DNA of 64,000 nt from CAVWDI01 sp963793095 (GCA_963793095.1 CAWBYY010000002.1:1240001-1304000), one strand, 5' to 3'; shown: positions 1 through 9,738, numbered from the stretch's first letter. Notes: generated by a model from the sequence alone, not told the origin. Made by a program: numbers and translations.

Positions 1-951
1 ATCAAATTCAATGAATGGTGTTCGGGGCAGATAGATTCGCACATACCGCATCCTGAACATGACACCAACCAGCGGATCAAGTCGTGCCGTGGTATATCTT
101 GAATATTCTCATTTTTTTGTAATTGCAGACTGCATACTGGACAGATGTCACTGATAGTTTGGCAGTGTCCGCATTGTCTGAATTGGCTGATTAATTCATC
201 GATATTGCCCGGTAAGATTTGTTCTAAAGCCCTCACAATGCGGAAAAAAGTACTTGAATTGCGTTCGACTATTCGGGAAGAAGTTTTTCTGTGCTGATCA
301 ACCAGTGCTGGTTCTACCTTTTCGTATGAAAGATTTTTAAAATTCAAATGGGTGGTTTTATCGAGACCGTTATTCTTGATTAATAAGACTTTGCGTACAG
401 GCAGACCGAAAATATTGATGTTCAGGTCTGCGCGGTTTGCATCTGGCTTGCTGCATATCTGGCAGGCTGGCCGGTTGCGGTAAGTTAGTATTCCCCCCTG
501 TTCGCGAAAATTGAAGGAATTTTTGATAACAATAACTATTAGCCGGTTTGTGCTCTATCTTCCATAAATAATCTGCAACCGGTAATGTCCCCAGGCAGTC
601 AAATGAGATTGTAAATACATTATGTAAAGAAAACCCACCAATATCTGACGAAGCGATCAGGGTATTCATTTCGCAAGGTCGCAGGATTACACCCAATTTT
701 TTATCCTGGAATTTATTTATAAACTCAGGAACCAGTTTTGCAGAATTATCTGCCATAACCGGCTTGAATGGATTCAGGTTTTTTATAAAGTCAGTGTTCA
801 GGACTACCGTTGCTTTTGGTATTTTGTTTATGGCACTTTCAATGGGGACAATCATCGCTTCCAGATTTAATTGTTCCCAGAAATTCAGCACAATTTCCTG
901 AACCGCACCAATGGGATTTCCGTTTGTCCTTACTGCCCAGTATATTTCCAT
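1..951 (-). CDS. FrhB-like coenzyme F420 hydrogenase/dehydrogenase beta subunit family Fe-S protein (partial, frameshifted)
   Basis: The gene reads leftwards and leaves the window before its stop. Its first ~140 residues contain the LRPCEMNTLI motif, typical of the FrhB/FdhB family that couples F420 or similar carriers to Fe-S clusters through FAD. A reading-frame change near 505-510 (apparently one extra T in a short T run) is needed to continue into the frame encoding PACQICSKPDANRADLN, then CGHCQTISDICPVC and CSGCGMCESICPEHH, the last a ferredoxin-like cluster motif at the window edge. It is the last visible gene of a minus-strand series starting at 4848 (cytochrome b, subunit IV, Rieske, HdrD-like), so it is a candidate electron-input subunit of that complex. 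Family membership is well supported. Use of F420 is inferred, helped by F420 genes at 58107-62475. Confidence 0.72.
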
Positions 952-1021
952 TAATTCTTCAGCCGTCTGAAAAAATTTTTTATAAATCTTTACATGCGAA
1001 TGTTTGTGCTATTTTAAGCCA

Positions 1022-2969
1022 TTAAGGAGATAACCTTTTATTCATTAATTTCAATTCCAGTATTTCAGAGATATCCATCACCTGAACATCACCCGTAATT
1101 CCCTTTGAACGGATCGCATCATCAAACATGAGGAGGCAATAAGGGCAGGCGGTTGCAATCAGGTCTGCTTGGGTAGCAAGCACATCCTTTAGCCTTTCAT
1201 GATTTATGCGTGCCTCCACATCAGTTTCCATCCACATCTGACCTCCTCCACCTCCACAGCAAAAACTGTCTTTACGGTTGCGCCTCATTTCGATAATTCC
1301 TGAATTCGAATTCTCTAGTAACCTTCTGGGTTGGTCGTAAATTTGGTTTACGCGACCCAGGTAACATAAATCGTGGTAAGTAACGCTTTGGCTTTCCCCA
1401 TTACCTTCTACTGTGGCAGGCTGGGCGAAATCCTGCAGACCAGCCAGAAATTCAGTGTAATGCTGAATTTGAAAATCGCCGCCTAATTTTGGATATTCGT
1501 TTTTTATTGTATTAAAACAATGGGGGCATTGGGTCACAATGCAATTGAATTTTACGGCTGAAAACGCTTCAATGTTCTGTTCTGCAAACACCTGAAAGAG
1601 ATATTCATTGCCCATTCTTCGGGCTGTTTCACCGCAGCAAACTTCATCCAATCCAAGGATAGCGAATTCAACCCCTGTTTTTTTAAGAAGGTTTATAAAT
1701 GAACGAGTAACTTTAATATTGCGGTCATCCAGAGAAAAAGCGCAGCCAAGGAAGAGCAGTATGTCTGTTTCATCGCCTTTACTCAATTCGCGAATGTCAA
1801 GTCCATTGTTCCAGACTGTACGCTGTTCAGGTGGGAGACCCCAGGGATTTCCATTTCTCTCAAAATTGCGTAGTGTATCGCCAATACTCTTTGGTAATTT
1901 TCCGGTTGTCAGAGCCTGGTACCTGCGAAGATCGATAATCTCATCTACTGGGTTTACAAATGCTGGGCATTTTGCTATACATGCTCCGCAGGTGGTGCAT
2001 GCCCAGGCAAGATTTTCTGGCAAAGAATCACTGATCAGGTGTTGAGTATGGTTCCCATTGGATTTGACCAGGTCGGATTGTAAAATATCCCTGAGTGATT
2101 GAATAACTCCACGTGGTGAATAAGATGATCCACTTATCGTTGCAGGACAAACTTCTTCGCATCTTCCACACTGGAGACAGGCTTCTATTGAAACGAGTTG
2201 GGAGGAGGTGAATTCATTAATTCTGCCGACGCCAAGCGTTTCAACTTCTTCAATGTCCTCGATAGTCTCCAATTCACCATTTTTCCTGTCGGGATACATA
2301 AAAATATTAAGCGGAGTTGCGATAAGATGCCTGAGTTTGGTAAAAGGAACGCTGACCAGAAATAAAAGGCCAAGTGCAGCGTAGAGTCCAGAACAGAGTG
2401 GAGTGCAACTGCGTTGCTGCCTGCGGATTGTACCCAATGCTCAACATTATTTTTGATAATACATTCCCAGCAGGTGACCAATTTGACCAGGAAGGGTTTG
2501 CTGAGATTATCCGGGAAGCCTCCAGAGTAAAACCAATGATGGGGATTACAGCCAACAGGATCAGGGCATATATATCGTCCCACCTGGTAGGGAGCGATTT
2601 TGGCCTGATCACAAACCGCCGAAATACAGCCATAGTTACTCCAATCAGTATTGCAATCCCGGCTAAATCCATTAACAGCTCGTAGATGAGATATGCTGTT
2701 CCTCTTGGAAATGGCAGTTCGACAAATGGAATAAATAAGGCCATCTGCATGAGATTAATAGCTGTGCCAATTATTTGAATAGTTACGCCCCAGAAAATTA
2801 GAGCATGCATTATGCCAGGATATATTTTTTCAAAAACACGCTTCTGAAGAATGGCGTTGTTGAATAAATTCCTGATACGCGGTAAACCCTGTTTAATCGT
2901 CCGGTTGATATTTCCGGAAATTGTGGAAATGCCCTTTGAAATCTCCGGAGTACTGGTTTGGGATGTCAT
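1022..2969 (-). CDS. NarI-like/HdrD-like membrane (Fe-S)-binding protein, frameshifted
   Basis: The N-terminal ~210 residues are hydrophobic with several membrane helices, like the gamma-subunit (NarI-like) domain fused to heterodisulfide-reductase-type proteins. The soluble part then has two 4Fe-4S motifs (CLQCGRCEEVCP and CTTCGACIAKCP) and two CCG-type modules (DEVCCGETARR with CPHC, and SFCCGGGGGQMW with CPYC). A one-base shift near 2381-2388 separates the membrane part from the Fe-S part. The complete paralog at 9739-11736 shows that both belong to one polypeptide of ~645 residues. The start overlaps the Rieske stop by 4 bp, so the genes are probably translationally coupled. The family passes electrons between soluble donors or disulfides and membrane hemes or quinone. 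The partner here is unknown, but the flanking FrhB-like and Rieske/cytochrome b genes point to a multi-subunit electron-transfer complex. Confidence 0.8.
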
Positions 2970-3406
2970 TCAAACGCTCCCACAAGAACCTGGTCGTTTA
3001 TCACATCAATTGATAATGGATGAAGGGGTGAAGGCGGCGGTCCAGAGATGACGGAACCATCAAGCGGATTAAAATAACCTTCATGACATGGACACACAAT
3101 TTCATTTAGCTTAGGATCCCATTTAACTATACAGGCAAAGTGAGTACAAACTGCCGAATATGCTCGGAAACCTTCGGGAAGATTGATTACAATAGCCGGA
3201 TAACGTCCGAACCGGATTGTTTTGCTTGTGTTTACAGGGAACTCATCAACTGATCCGGCTGAAACAGGTTCAGCAGGTATTTCTTCTAATTTTGCCGGAA
3301 AGAAAAATGCCACTACAGGTGCGAAGATCACAGCCAATCCTGTCACGGTAAGCAGCTTTTTACCGAGATTTAGGAATTCTTCTCGTGTGATTTGTTTTTC
3401 GGTCAA
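2966..3406 (-). CDS. Rieske [2Fe-2S] protein of a cytochrome bc-type complex
   Basis: This is a 146-residue Rieske protein. One N-terminal membrane anchor (about residues 17-37) precedes a soluble Rieske fold. Both cluster-binding boxes are intact: CTHFAC (C87, H89, with C92 as a disulfide Cys) and CPCHEG (C105, H108, with C107 as the second disulfide Cys). The GPPPSPLHPL segment after the second box is the usual proline loop. It overlaps the upstream subunit IV gene and the downstream HdrD-like gene by 4 bp each, so it belongs to a tightly coupled operon. Its role should be to take an electron from quinol at the Qo site and hand it to a c-type heme, possibly the one carried by the adjacent cytochrome b (4.8 kb end of the operon). 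Confidence 0.93.
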   Translation of the reverse strand: MTEKQITREEFLNLGKKLLTVTGLAVIFAPVVAFFFPAKLEEIPAEPVSAGSVDEFPVNTSKTIRFGRYPAIVINLPEGFRAYSAVCTHFACIVKWDPKLNEIVCPCHEGYFNPLDGSVISGPPPSPLHPLSIDVINDQVLVGAFE

Positions 3407-3804
3407 CTCAATTCTCCCCAGATGGTCAAGCCTACCAGTATTAATATAATCACAAATGAAAAAATCAACCTGTTTCGATAAGCGCCTCTGGTTTTATCGG
3501 GTTTACGATCGATAAAAGGCCAGACAAACATGATAATCACAGCGATAGCAGGCGCGACAGCCCCGATATTCTTGGGGATATATTTCAGTAATTGATAAAG
3601 TGAAAGGAAATACCATTCGGGTTTGACGTGATCTGGAGTATCCATCGGATCAGCAGGTTGTCCTAATCCTAAAGGCGAGTACCAACCGACTATACCAACG
3701 ACCAGTATGAGTGCAAATACTGCTAGGGTTACATAAAATTCAGTTCGGATATGATCCGGATAAAACGGTATTGTTTCTTTGTTATATTGTTCGTCTGAAG
3801 ACAT
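3403..3804 (-). CDS. Cytochrome b C-terminal domain protein (subunit IV-like)
   Basis: This 133-residue membrane protein matches the C-terminal half of cytochrome b, i.e. subunit IV of b6f-type complexes. The Qo-site motif PEWY is present (residues 62-65, within HVKPEWYFLS), and about three hydrophobic helices follow the usual layout. It lies 15 bp downstream of the b6-type cytochrome b gene and overlaps the Rieske gene by 4 bp. The split organisation, with separate cytochrome b6 and subunit IV genes, differs from the second bc locus of this window (24330-25910), where the two halves are fused. It would form the quinol oxidation site together with the neighbouring cytochrome b and Rieske proteins in the cytoplasmic membrane. 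Confidence 0.9.
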   Translation of the reverse strand: MSSDEQYNKETIPFYPDHIRTEFYVTLAVFALILVVGIVGWYSPLGLGQPADPMDTPDHVKPEWYFLSLYQLLKYIPKNIGAVAPAIAVIIMFVWPFIDRKPDKTRGAYRNRLIFSFVIILILVGLTIWGELS

Positions 3805-3819
3805 TTCTTACTCCTGGAA

Positions 3820-4848
3820 TTACAGCGGTTTGGCTACGCCCTGCCGGCGTATCATTAAGAAATGCAGACCCATAAATATCACAGTAAAAATTGGCAGGAG
3901 AAGTATGTGCAGGGCATAAAATCGACTGAGAGTTTGCTGGGTGACATTCCAGCCAACTCTGAGAAACACCAGCGCAAGCTCTCCGATAACGGGGATACTT
4001 CCAGCGATTTCAGAGCCAACAGTTGTAGCCCAGAATGCTCGTTGATCCCATGGAAGTAAGTAACCTGTAAAGCCAAATGCAAGTGTCAGGATAAACAGTA
4101 ACACCCCGCTGATCCAGTTAAGTTCGTGCGGATTTTTATATGCTCCCATAATAAAAACCCTCAACATATGGGCGACACACATCAAAATCATTCCATTTGC
4201 TGACCAGTGATGGATGAAACGAATTGGTGAACCAAAGCGGACCTGAGATTCGATATAAAGGATGCTGGAATATGCCGCCTCAATGGTTGGGTTGTAATAA
4301 AATGCCAGCATAATTCCAGTAATACCCTGTACTACAAATAGAAAACCGGTTATCCCACCCAGGCAGTAAAACCAACGGGTGGCATAATTTGGAACTGGTT
4401 TTTTCAAAGCCTTCGATAGAGGTTCTGAAATCTCATAGCGATCGTCTACCCAATCCACCGCCCGCCGAGAGATCGGTTTCCACGGAGTTTTGTTTTTCCA
4501 CACACTTGTGCTTCGATATATCCCTAAAATAAAAATCAATCCCATCGATCCGAAAAGAACCCAACGAGCCATCGGCGTCCAGATGCCGCTGAATTCTCCA
4601 ATGACATGACAGTGTAAGCATGGGTCTTTGCCAGCTGAAGGGATTTCATTTCCTTCGGGAATTTCAGCAGCAATGAGAATATTTGACCTGAGTTCGTTCA
4701 GGTCTGAAATTTTAGATTGTTGAGGGTTTTCATCCCGGTTGGAAAGGTAGGCAAATGCACGCCCATGTTGTGTAAATAGACCGAGAAGAACTAATATTAT
4801 TGTTCCAACAAGGAAGAGAATATATAAACGATAACGGGAACGGAACAT
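3820..4848 (-). CDS. b6-type cytochrome b with an N-terminal extension carrying a heme c motif
   Basis: The C-terminal ~200 of 342 residues are a cytochrome b6 core with both bis-histidine pairs: H213/H227 (13 residues between) and H314/H329 (14 between), the b6 spacing. The GYLLPWDQ segment of the family is also present. The unusual part is the first ~120 residues: a signal/anchor helix (about 8-25), then DPCLHCH (C77, C80, H81), a complete CxxCH heme c attachment motif, then a second helix (about 95-112). The protein could therefore carry its own covalently bound heme next to the b hemes. A GAGGTG ribosome-binding site precedes the ATG. It is the first gene of an operon continuing with subunit IV, Rieske, HdrD-like and FrhB-like genes. 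Heme attachment is inferred from the motif. Confidence 0.88.
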   Translation of the reverse strand: MFRSRYRLYILFLVGTIILVLLGLFTQHGRAFAYLSNRDENPQQSKISDLNELRSNILIAAEIPEGNEIPSAGKDPCLHCHVIGEFSGIWTPMARWVLFGSMGLIFILGIYRSTSVWKNKTPWKPISRRAVDWVDDRYEISEPLSKALKKPVPNYATRWFYCLGGITGFLFVVQGITGIMLAFYYNPTIEAAYSSILYIESQVRFGSPIRFIHHWSANGMILMCVAHMLRVFIMGAYKNPHELNWISGVLLFILTLAFGFTGYLLPWDQRAFWATTVGSEIAGSIPVIGELALVFLRVGWNVTQQTLSRFYALHILLLPIFTVIFMGLHFLMIRRQGVAKPL

Positions 4849-4911
4849 TTTTCACCTCAAAGTAAAGGACCCGTGTTAACAAGCGCCTAAGACATCGTGA
4901 AATATATCACT

Positions 4912-4917
4912 ATTATA
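4912..4917 (-). promoter_or_regulatory. Candidate -10 element for the cytochrome b/HdrD-like operon
   Basis: The 193-bp gap between the response regulator and the cytochrome b gene contains a perfect TATAAT on the minus strand about 65 bp before the ATG. No good -35 hexamer lies at the expected distance, so this is a weak prediction. The gap shows no other clear structure. Confidence 0.3.
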
Positions 4918-5041
4918 TATGAAAACATATCCGAAAAATATGGCTGGCGATCTAAAATTATTAAAAATAGGGCGCGCACCTTAAAAAATCAAAAAACAGA
5001 CCCCAATTCTTAAGAGATTACTTTTTCGACTGGTGGGTCTT

Positions 5042-5695
5042 TTAAACTTCGATGATCTTCTTCTGGATTGCGTACTTGATTAATTCCCCCTTATCGTGCA
5101 AATCTAACTTTGACATCAGGTTGGTTCTATGCGCCTGAACAGTCTTAATTGAGATACATAATATTTCAGCGATTTGTTTGTTGGTGTGGCCTTCGGCAAT
5201 TAATTGAAGCACTTCTCTCTCTCTGGGGCTGAGGAATTCCGTGCTGTCCTGGTTATATGAATCTCCCCAGCGAAGATAATTCAAGACGACCAGGCTCGTT
5301 ATTGCTGGTGACAATACTAATTCACCGCGGTGGACAGATCTCACTGCCGTAATCAATTCCTCGGCAGAGGCATCTTTTAGGATGTAACCAGAAGCACCAA
5401 AAGCCAACGCATTTCTAATATATTCTTCGTTTTCATGCATTGTGAGTATCAGGATCTGAATTTCAGGTTTTTTTCGCTTAATTTTTTGGGCGCAATCCAG
5501 ACCATTTAGAAGCGGCATGGTTATATCCATTAGCACTAAATCCGGGTCCAAATCCAGTGCCATCTTTACGGCTGTGTGACCATCTTCCGCTTCGGAAATG
5601 ATCTTGATATCGGGTTGAGATTTTAATAGGGACCGAATACCCTCCCTGAATAACGTATGGTCGTCAACCAGCAAGACTCTTATTTTATCCATCAA
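5042..5695 (-). CDS. NarL/FixJ-family response regulator
   Basis: This 217-residue regulator has an N-terminal receiver domain with the acidic pair D11/D12, the phosphoacceptor D57 (VLMDITMP), T85 and K107, so it should be phosphorylatable. A C-terminal LuxR-type helix-turn-helix follows from about residue 150 (LSPREREVLQLIAEGHTNKQ). Its ATG overlaps the stop of the E2 gene by 4 bp, so it is co-transcribed with the 2-oxoacid dehydrogenase genes, which is uncommon. No histidine kinase is encoded in the window, so its signal is unknown. It lies directly before the cytochrome b operon, which makes that operon or its own operon a reasonable but untested target. Confidence 0.93.
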   Translation of the reverse strand: MMDKIRVLLVDDHTLFREGIRSLLKSQPDIKIISEAEDGHTAVKMALDLDPDLVLMDITMPLLNGLDCAQKIKRKKPEIQILILTMHENEEYIRNALAFGASGYILKDASAEELITAVRSVHRGELVLSPAITSLVVLNYLRWGDSYNQDSTEFLSPREREVLQLIAEGHTNKQIAEILCISIKTVQAHRTNLMSKLDLHDKGELIKYAIQKKIIEV

Positions 5696-6903
5696 GCCCA
5701 GGGATTCTGTAATGTATCGACGATATATTTTAGAAATCGATCTGCAATAGCCCCATCGAGGATACGGTGGTCAAATGTCAGAGTAAGGTATGCCATTGGC
5801 CGGATGGCGATTGCATCACCAATTACGACCACCCTTTTCTGGACGATGCCTGCTCCCAGAATGGCGCATTGCGGCTGGTTGATGATTGGAGTTGCGAATA
5901 GGGAGCCGCTTACCCCATGGTTCGTTATTGTAAATGTACCGCCTTTTACGTCATCCAGGCTCAAATTCTTGCTGCGAGCCTTTCTAGCAAGATTATTAAC
6001 CATTTGAGCCAGGTCAAAGAGAGAATAAACATTCGCGTTTCTGATCACCGGGACAATCAAGCCTTCATCTTCCAGAGAGGTCGCGACACCAATATTGATG
6101 TCCTGATGGAGACTTATCCCCTTTTCATTCCATGATGAATTTACTATAGGGTGAGTTTTCAGTGCTTTTGCAGACGCTGCAACGAGGTAAACAGTTATGG
6201 TTAATTTTCGGTTTGCACTCTTGAAGGTTTCTTGATTGGCTTCCCGGTGGGCGAGCACAGCGCTCATATCAACTTCCATAACTGTGGTCACGTGGGGTGA
6301 AGTTAGTTTGCTTAGAACCATGTGCTCGGCGATGATCCGCCTGACCGGAGTCAGGGGTAGATAACCACTTTCCTTTTCAGGGGGACTTGTTGTAGCCCGG
6401 ACTTCTATATAATTCAGGATGTCCTCTTTTGTGATGCGGCCTTCCCTTCCGGTTCCCTTAACCCGGGCTAGTTCGACATTGTGTTCACTGGCGATTCTTG
6501 TGACCACAGGTGATACAAATCCAATTCTTCTTTCATCCGTCGGGTCTTTTATTTGACTTACAGGCGTTTTATCAATCACTGCCTCTTGAATCGGGTAATC
6601 AGATTTCTCAGTTTCAATTGCAGTCGCTTCCTTCATCGCCCCTATTGAAATCGGGATTTGCTCATCTTTTTCTCCGATCCATGCCAGGAGTGTCCCCGCA
6701 TTGACCGTTGTACCTTCCTGAACCAGGATTTTGAGCAGATATCCCGATGCAGGGCTGGGCAACTCTGTGTCTACCTTGTCGGTATTAACCTCAAACAACG
6801 GCTCATTTTCGTTTATCCATTCCCCGGGTTGTTTGAGCCATTTTGTCAATTCACCTTCAACAACAGATTCACCAAGCTGGGGCATCAATACTTGTTCAGG
6901 CAT
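5692..6903 (-). CDS. Dihydrolipoamide acyltransferase (E2) of a 2-oxoacid dehydrogenase complex
   Basis: This is a 403-residue E2 core protein. It has one lipoyl domain with the modified lysine in NTDKVDTE (about residue 43), then a Pro/Glu-rich linker. A peripheral-subunit-binding domain follows (VSPVVTRIASEHNVEL to GREGRITKEDIL, about 129-167), then the catalytic acyltransferase domain ending with the active-site segment FDHRILDGA. It sits about 70 bp downstream of the fused E1 gene and overlaps the response regulator start. E2 accepts the acyl group from E1 and transfers it to CoA; with this E1 type, branched-chain or related 2-oxoacids are the likely substrates. No E3 (lipoamide dehydrogenase) lies in the window. 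Confidence 0.93.
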   Translation of the reverse strand: MPEQVLMPQLGESVVEGELTKWLKQPGEWINENEPLFEVNTDKVDTELPSPASGYLLKILVQEGTTVNAGTLLAWIGEKDEQIPISIGAMKEATAIETEKSDYPIQEAVIDKTPVSQIKDPTDERRIGFVSPVVTRIASEHNVELARVKGTGREGRITKEDILNYIEVRATTSPPEKESGYLPLTPVRRIIAEHMVLSKLTSPHVTTVMEVDMSAVLAHREANQETFKSANRKLTITVYLVAASAKALKTHPIVNSSWNEKGISLHQDINIGVATSLEDEGLIVPVIRNANVYSLFDLAQMVNNLARKARSKNLSLDDVKGGTFTITNHGVSGSLFATPIINQPQCAILGAGIVQKRVVVIGDAIAIRPMAYLTLTFDHRILDGAIADRFLKYIVDTLQNPWA

Positions 6904-6973
6904 TTCTTCTCCGAAATCAGGTATCCTTCAAAAAAATTCTTGCTTTTGTAGAAATTTGGAAATGCATAGGTAA

Positions 6974-9391
6974 TTAGGAAAAAATGTCGGGAAATCTAAT
7001 TGGATCAACTTCGTTCATAATCCCGTAGACAATTTTAAAAATTGTCTCCTGGTTTGGTTTTGACCAGTAATCACCATCTGAGCCATAAGCAGGTCTGTGG
7101 GCTGTGGCTGTAATCGTATGGGGCTTCGAGTCCAGCCAGTAAAAACCTTCCTGTTCCTCAACGATCTTTTGTAACATATATGCAGTGCCACCTCCAGGCA
7201 CATCTTCATCTATAAACACAATCCGGCCGGTTTTTTTCAAGGATTCAATAATTATGCCCTTTCTATCAAATGGGAGTAAAGTGCGCACATCAATTACTTC
7301 TGGTTTGATACCGATATTATTCAGGGAATGCGAGGCTTCTATAACGATCCGGCACATCGCCCCGTATGTTACCAGTGTGATGTCATTACCGGGCTGTATG
7401 ATTTCCGGTACTCCCAGAGGAAGGCAAAACTCACCGATATTATCCGGCATAGTCTCTTTAATCCGGTAGCCATTCAATACTTCGATGATCAAACCGGGTT
7501 CCTCAGACTTCAATAGAGAGTTGTAAAACCCAGCCGCCTGGGTCATATTTCTTGGGACGATGACATACATCCCGCGTACAAGGTTGATAATACCCGCCAG
7601 TTGGGAACCGGAATGCCAGATCCCCTCAAGCCGGTGACCTCTTGTGCGGATGATAACAGGAGCCTTTTGCCCGCCTTTGGTCCTCCAGCGCAGGGTAGCG
7701 AGATCATCTGACATAATCTGAAGGGCGTAAATCAAATAATCCAGATATTGTAATTCGGCTATTGGGCGTAATCCCCGCATCGCCATACCGATCGCCTGCC
7801 CGACGATGGTTAATTCTCTAATTCCTGTATCCGAAACTCGTAATTCCCCATATTTTTCCTGTAATCCACGCAGTGCCTGATTCACTCCCCCCAGAATGCC
7901 AACGTCCTGGCCAAATATATTCACTCTTGGATCACGATCTAAAGCAGCATCAAAACATGCGTTTAAAATTTCGAATCCATTGACCAATTTGGAATAACTT
8001 GAATAGATTGGTTCGATAACCTTGACTTTCAATGCGGAGTCATTATGTTCGCTGTATAGATGGGAATCGTATTGTATGTGGAATTCTGTCCCGTAATTGT
8101 TTTCTAATTCAAGCAGATTCTGCCTGGCTTGACTCCCCTCCTCCCTGGTTATTACCAGGGCCTTTTGCATAGCAGCCATGATATCTCTTCTATACGGGGT
8201 TCTTAATGATTCTAATTCGCTCCTCAGACTGGATAACTCAACCTGATGAGAGGAGGTCCTGATCATCCGTTCGATAATCTCCTCAACTGCTCTCTTTTCA
8301 GCTATGATTGGATTGGAATATGCCTCCCATGCTTTCATCCGGGCAGTTTCCGCCTCAATTTTTGCGTGTTCTTCAATTGTATCTAGCTCAACAGGTGAAG
8401 ATATTTCGTTGGACAATATCCATTCTCTGAAACGGGAGATGCAGTCGAAATCCATTTCCCATTTAATTCGCTCAGGGGATTTATAACGTTCGTGGCTTCC
8501 GGAAGTAGAATGACCCTGGGGTTGAGTAACATCAGTAACATGAATAATGGATGGGGTATGATTTGAACGGGTTACATTTTCGGCTTTCCTGAAAGTATCC
8601 AGAAGATTGGGATAATCCCATCCCGGCACGATAAAGATCTCGTACCCAGCCTCATCTTGTGTTTCTCTCTTGAATCCACTAAGTAGTCCGGAGATATTTT
8701 GTTTTAGAAGCGCAAATTCATTCGGAACAGAGATCCCATATCCGTCATCAAAAATAGTAATGATCGCGGGGGATTTGAGCACGCCTATGGCATTCACGGA
8801 TTCCCAGAACATGCCTTCCGCGCAGGTCCCATTGCCGACTGTTCCAAAAGCAACTTCATTCCCACAGTTTGAAAACTGTTCGAATATCCTTAATTCATCC
8901 AGTTCACGATACAGTCTTGATGAATATGCCAGCCCCACCAGGCGCGGCATTTGAGATCCTACCGGAGATACATCTGCTGACGAATTATATAATTGGGTGA
9001 GATTTTTCCAGTTCCCATTCTGGTCAATTGTGCGGGTTGCGAAATGGTTGTTCATTTGCCTTCCGGCAGATGAAGGATCGGCAGTTTCATCGGAGTGGGC
9101 ATACAACTGGGCGAAATACTGCTCGAATGCCAGCATACCTTTCGCAAACATGAAAGTCTGGTCCCGGTAATAACCAGAGCGGAAATCGCCCTTTTTAAAC
9201 ACCTTTGCCATCGCAATTTGGGCTAATTCCTTGCCATCTCCGAAAATACCAAACTTCGCTTTACCGCTCATCACCTCCCTTCTACCAATCAGGCTTACCT
9301 GCCGGCTGGTGTAAGCAAGCTGGTAATCTGCGAGAACCATATCAGCATCAATTCGGGTTGTTTGTATTTCTTTTGGGTATGTTTGGGTCAT
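6974..9391 (-). CDS. Fused E1 alpha-beta subunit of a branched-chain-type 2-oxoacid dehydrogenase
   Basis: This 805-residue protein joins the alpha and beta chains of a thiamine diphosphate-dependent E1. The alpha half shows the ThDP motif starting at GNGTCAEG and ending near DDGYGISVPNEF (about residues 185-225). The beta half starts near residue 455 and includes NIFGQDVG, the RTRGHRLEGIWHS loop and a C-terminal transketolase domain (DVRTLLPFD, DEDVPGGGT). The alpha and beta chains are separate in many bacteria; the fused form occurs in several phyla. It is first of a three-gene unit with E2 and a response regulator. The reaction is oxidative decarboxylation of a 2-oxoacid onto lipoyl-E2. 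The exact substrate cannot be read from sequence, with branched-chain 2-oxoacids most likely. Confidence 0.92.
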   Translation of the reverse strand: MTQTYPKEIQTTRIDADMVLADYQLAYTSRQVSLIGRREVMSGKAKFGIFGDGKELAQIAMAKVFKKGDFRSGYYRDQTFMFAKGMLAFEQYFAQLYAHSDETADPSSAGRQMNNHFATRTIDQNGNWKNLTQLYNSSADVSPVGSQMPRLVGLAYSSRLYRELDELRIFEQFSNCGNEVAFGTVGNGTCAEGMFWESVNAIGVLKSPAIITIFDDGYGISVPNEFALLKQNISGLLSGFKRETQDEAGYEIFIVPGWDYPNLLDTFRKAENVTRSNHTPSIIHVTDVTQPQGHSTSGSHERYKSPERIKWEMDFDCISRFREWILSNEISSPVELDTIEEHAKIEAETARMKAWEAYSNPIIAEKRAVEEIIERMIRTSSHQVELSSLRSELESLRTPYRRDIMAAMQKALVITREEGSQARQNLLELENNYGTEFHIQYDSHLYSEHNDSALKVKVIEPIYSSYSKLVNGFEILNACFDAALDRDPRVNIFGQDVGILGGVNQALRGLQEKYGELRVSDTGIRELTIVGQAIGMAMRGLRPIAELQYLDYLIYALQIMSDDLATLRWRTKGGQKAPVIIRTRGHRLEGIWHSGSQLAGIINLVRGMYVIVPRNMTQAAGFYNSLLKSEEPGLIIEVLNGYRIKETMPDNIGEFCLPLGVPEIIQPGNDITLVTYGAMCRIVIEASHSLNNIGIKPEVIDVRTLLPFDRKGIIIESLKKTGRIVFIDEDVPGGGTAYMLQKIVEEQEGFYWLDSKPHTITATAHRPAYGSDGDYWSKPNQETIFKIVYGIMNEVDPIRFPDIFS

Positions 9392-9738
9392 ATCCTACAA
9401 TAGAAAGAATTAATTAATAATGGAGCAAATAAAATTTGTTCATGTTCGTATATTGAAGATCAAAACCATTTTTGATTTCAATATAGGATTATATCGCCCT
9501 TTTTTGACCTTTTTCCTTGGGAGAGGATTAATGCCATCATCCATGAATGTGATCTCAATTATCATCCGCTGTGGTCGAGGGTTGGAATGAAGCAGATCTG
9601 CAGGGTGACATAAGCGGTGTAACCAGGGGATATTTATCCCTTACCTGGAAAAGAATTGCAATGATAGTCTGCTGAAATTTGAGAGAGCTAAGGGTAATTC
9701 GAGCGTAGTTGATTGGTCTGGCTGCGAATCAATCTGTT
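9392..9738. other. 347-bp intergenic region, no gene seen
   Basis: This lies between the start of the E1 gene and the stop of the second HdrD-like gene, both on the minus strand, so it should hold the E1 promoter and the end of the upstream transcript. An imperfect inverted repeat around 9625-9653 (ccaggggata facing tatcccttacctgg) might be a weak terminator. No open reading frame, tRNA or clear consensus promoter was found. Confidence 0.5.
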
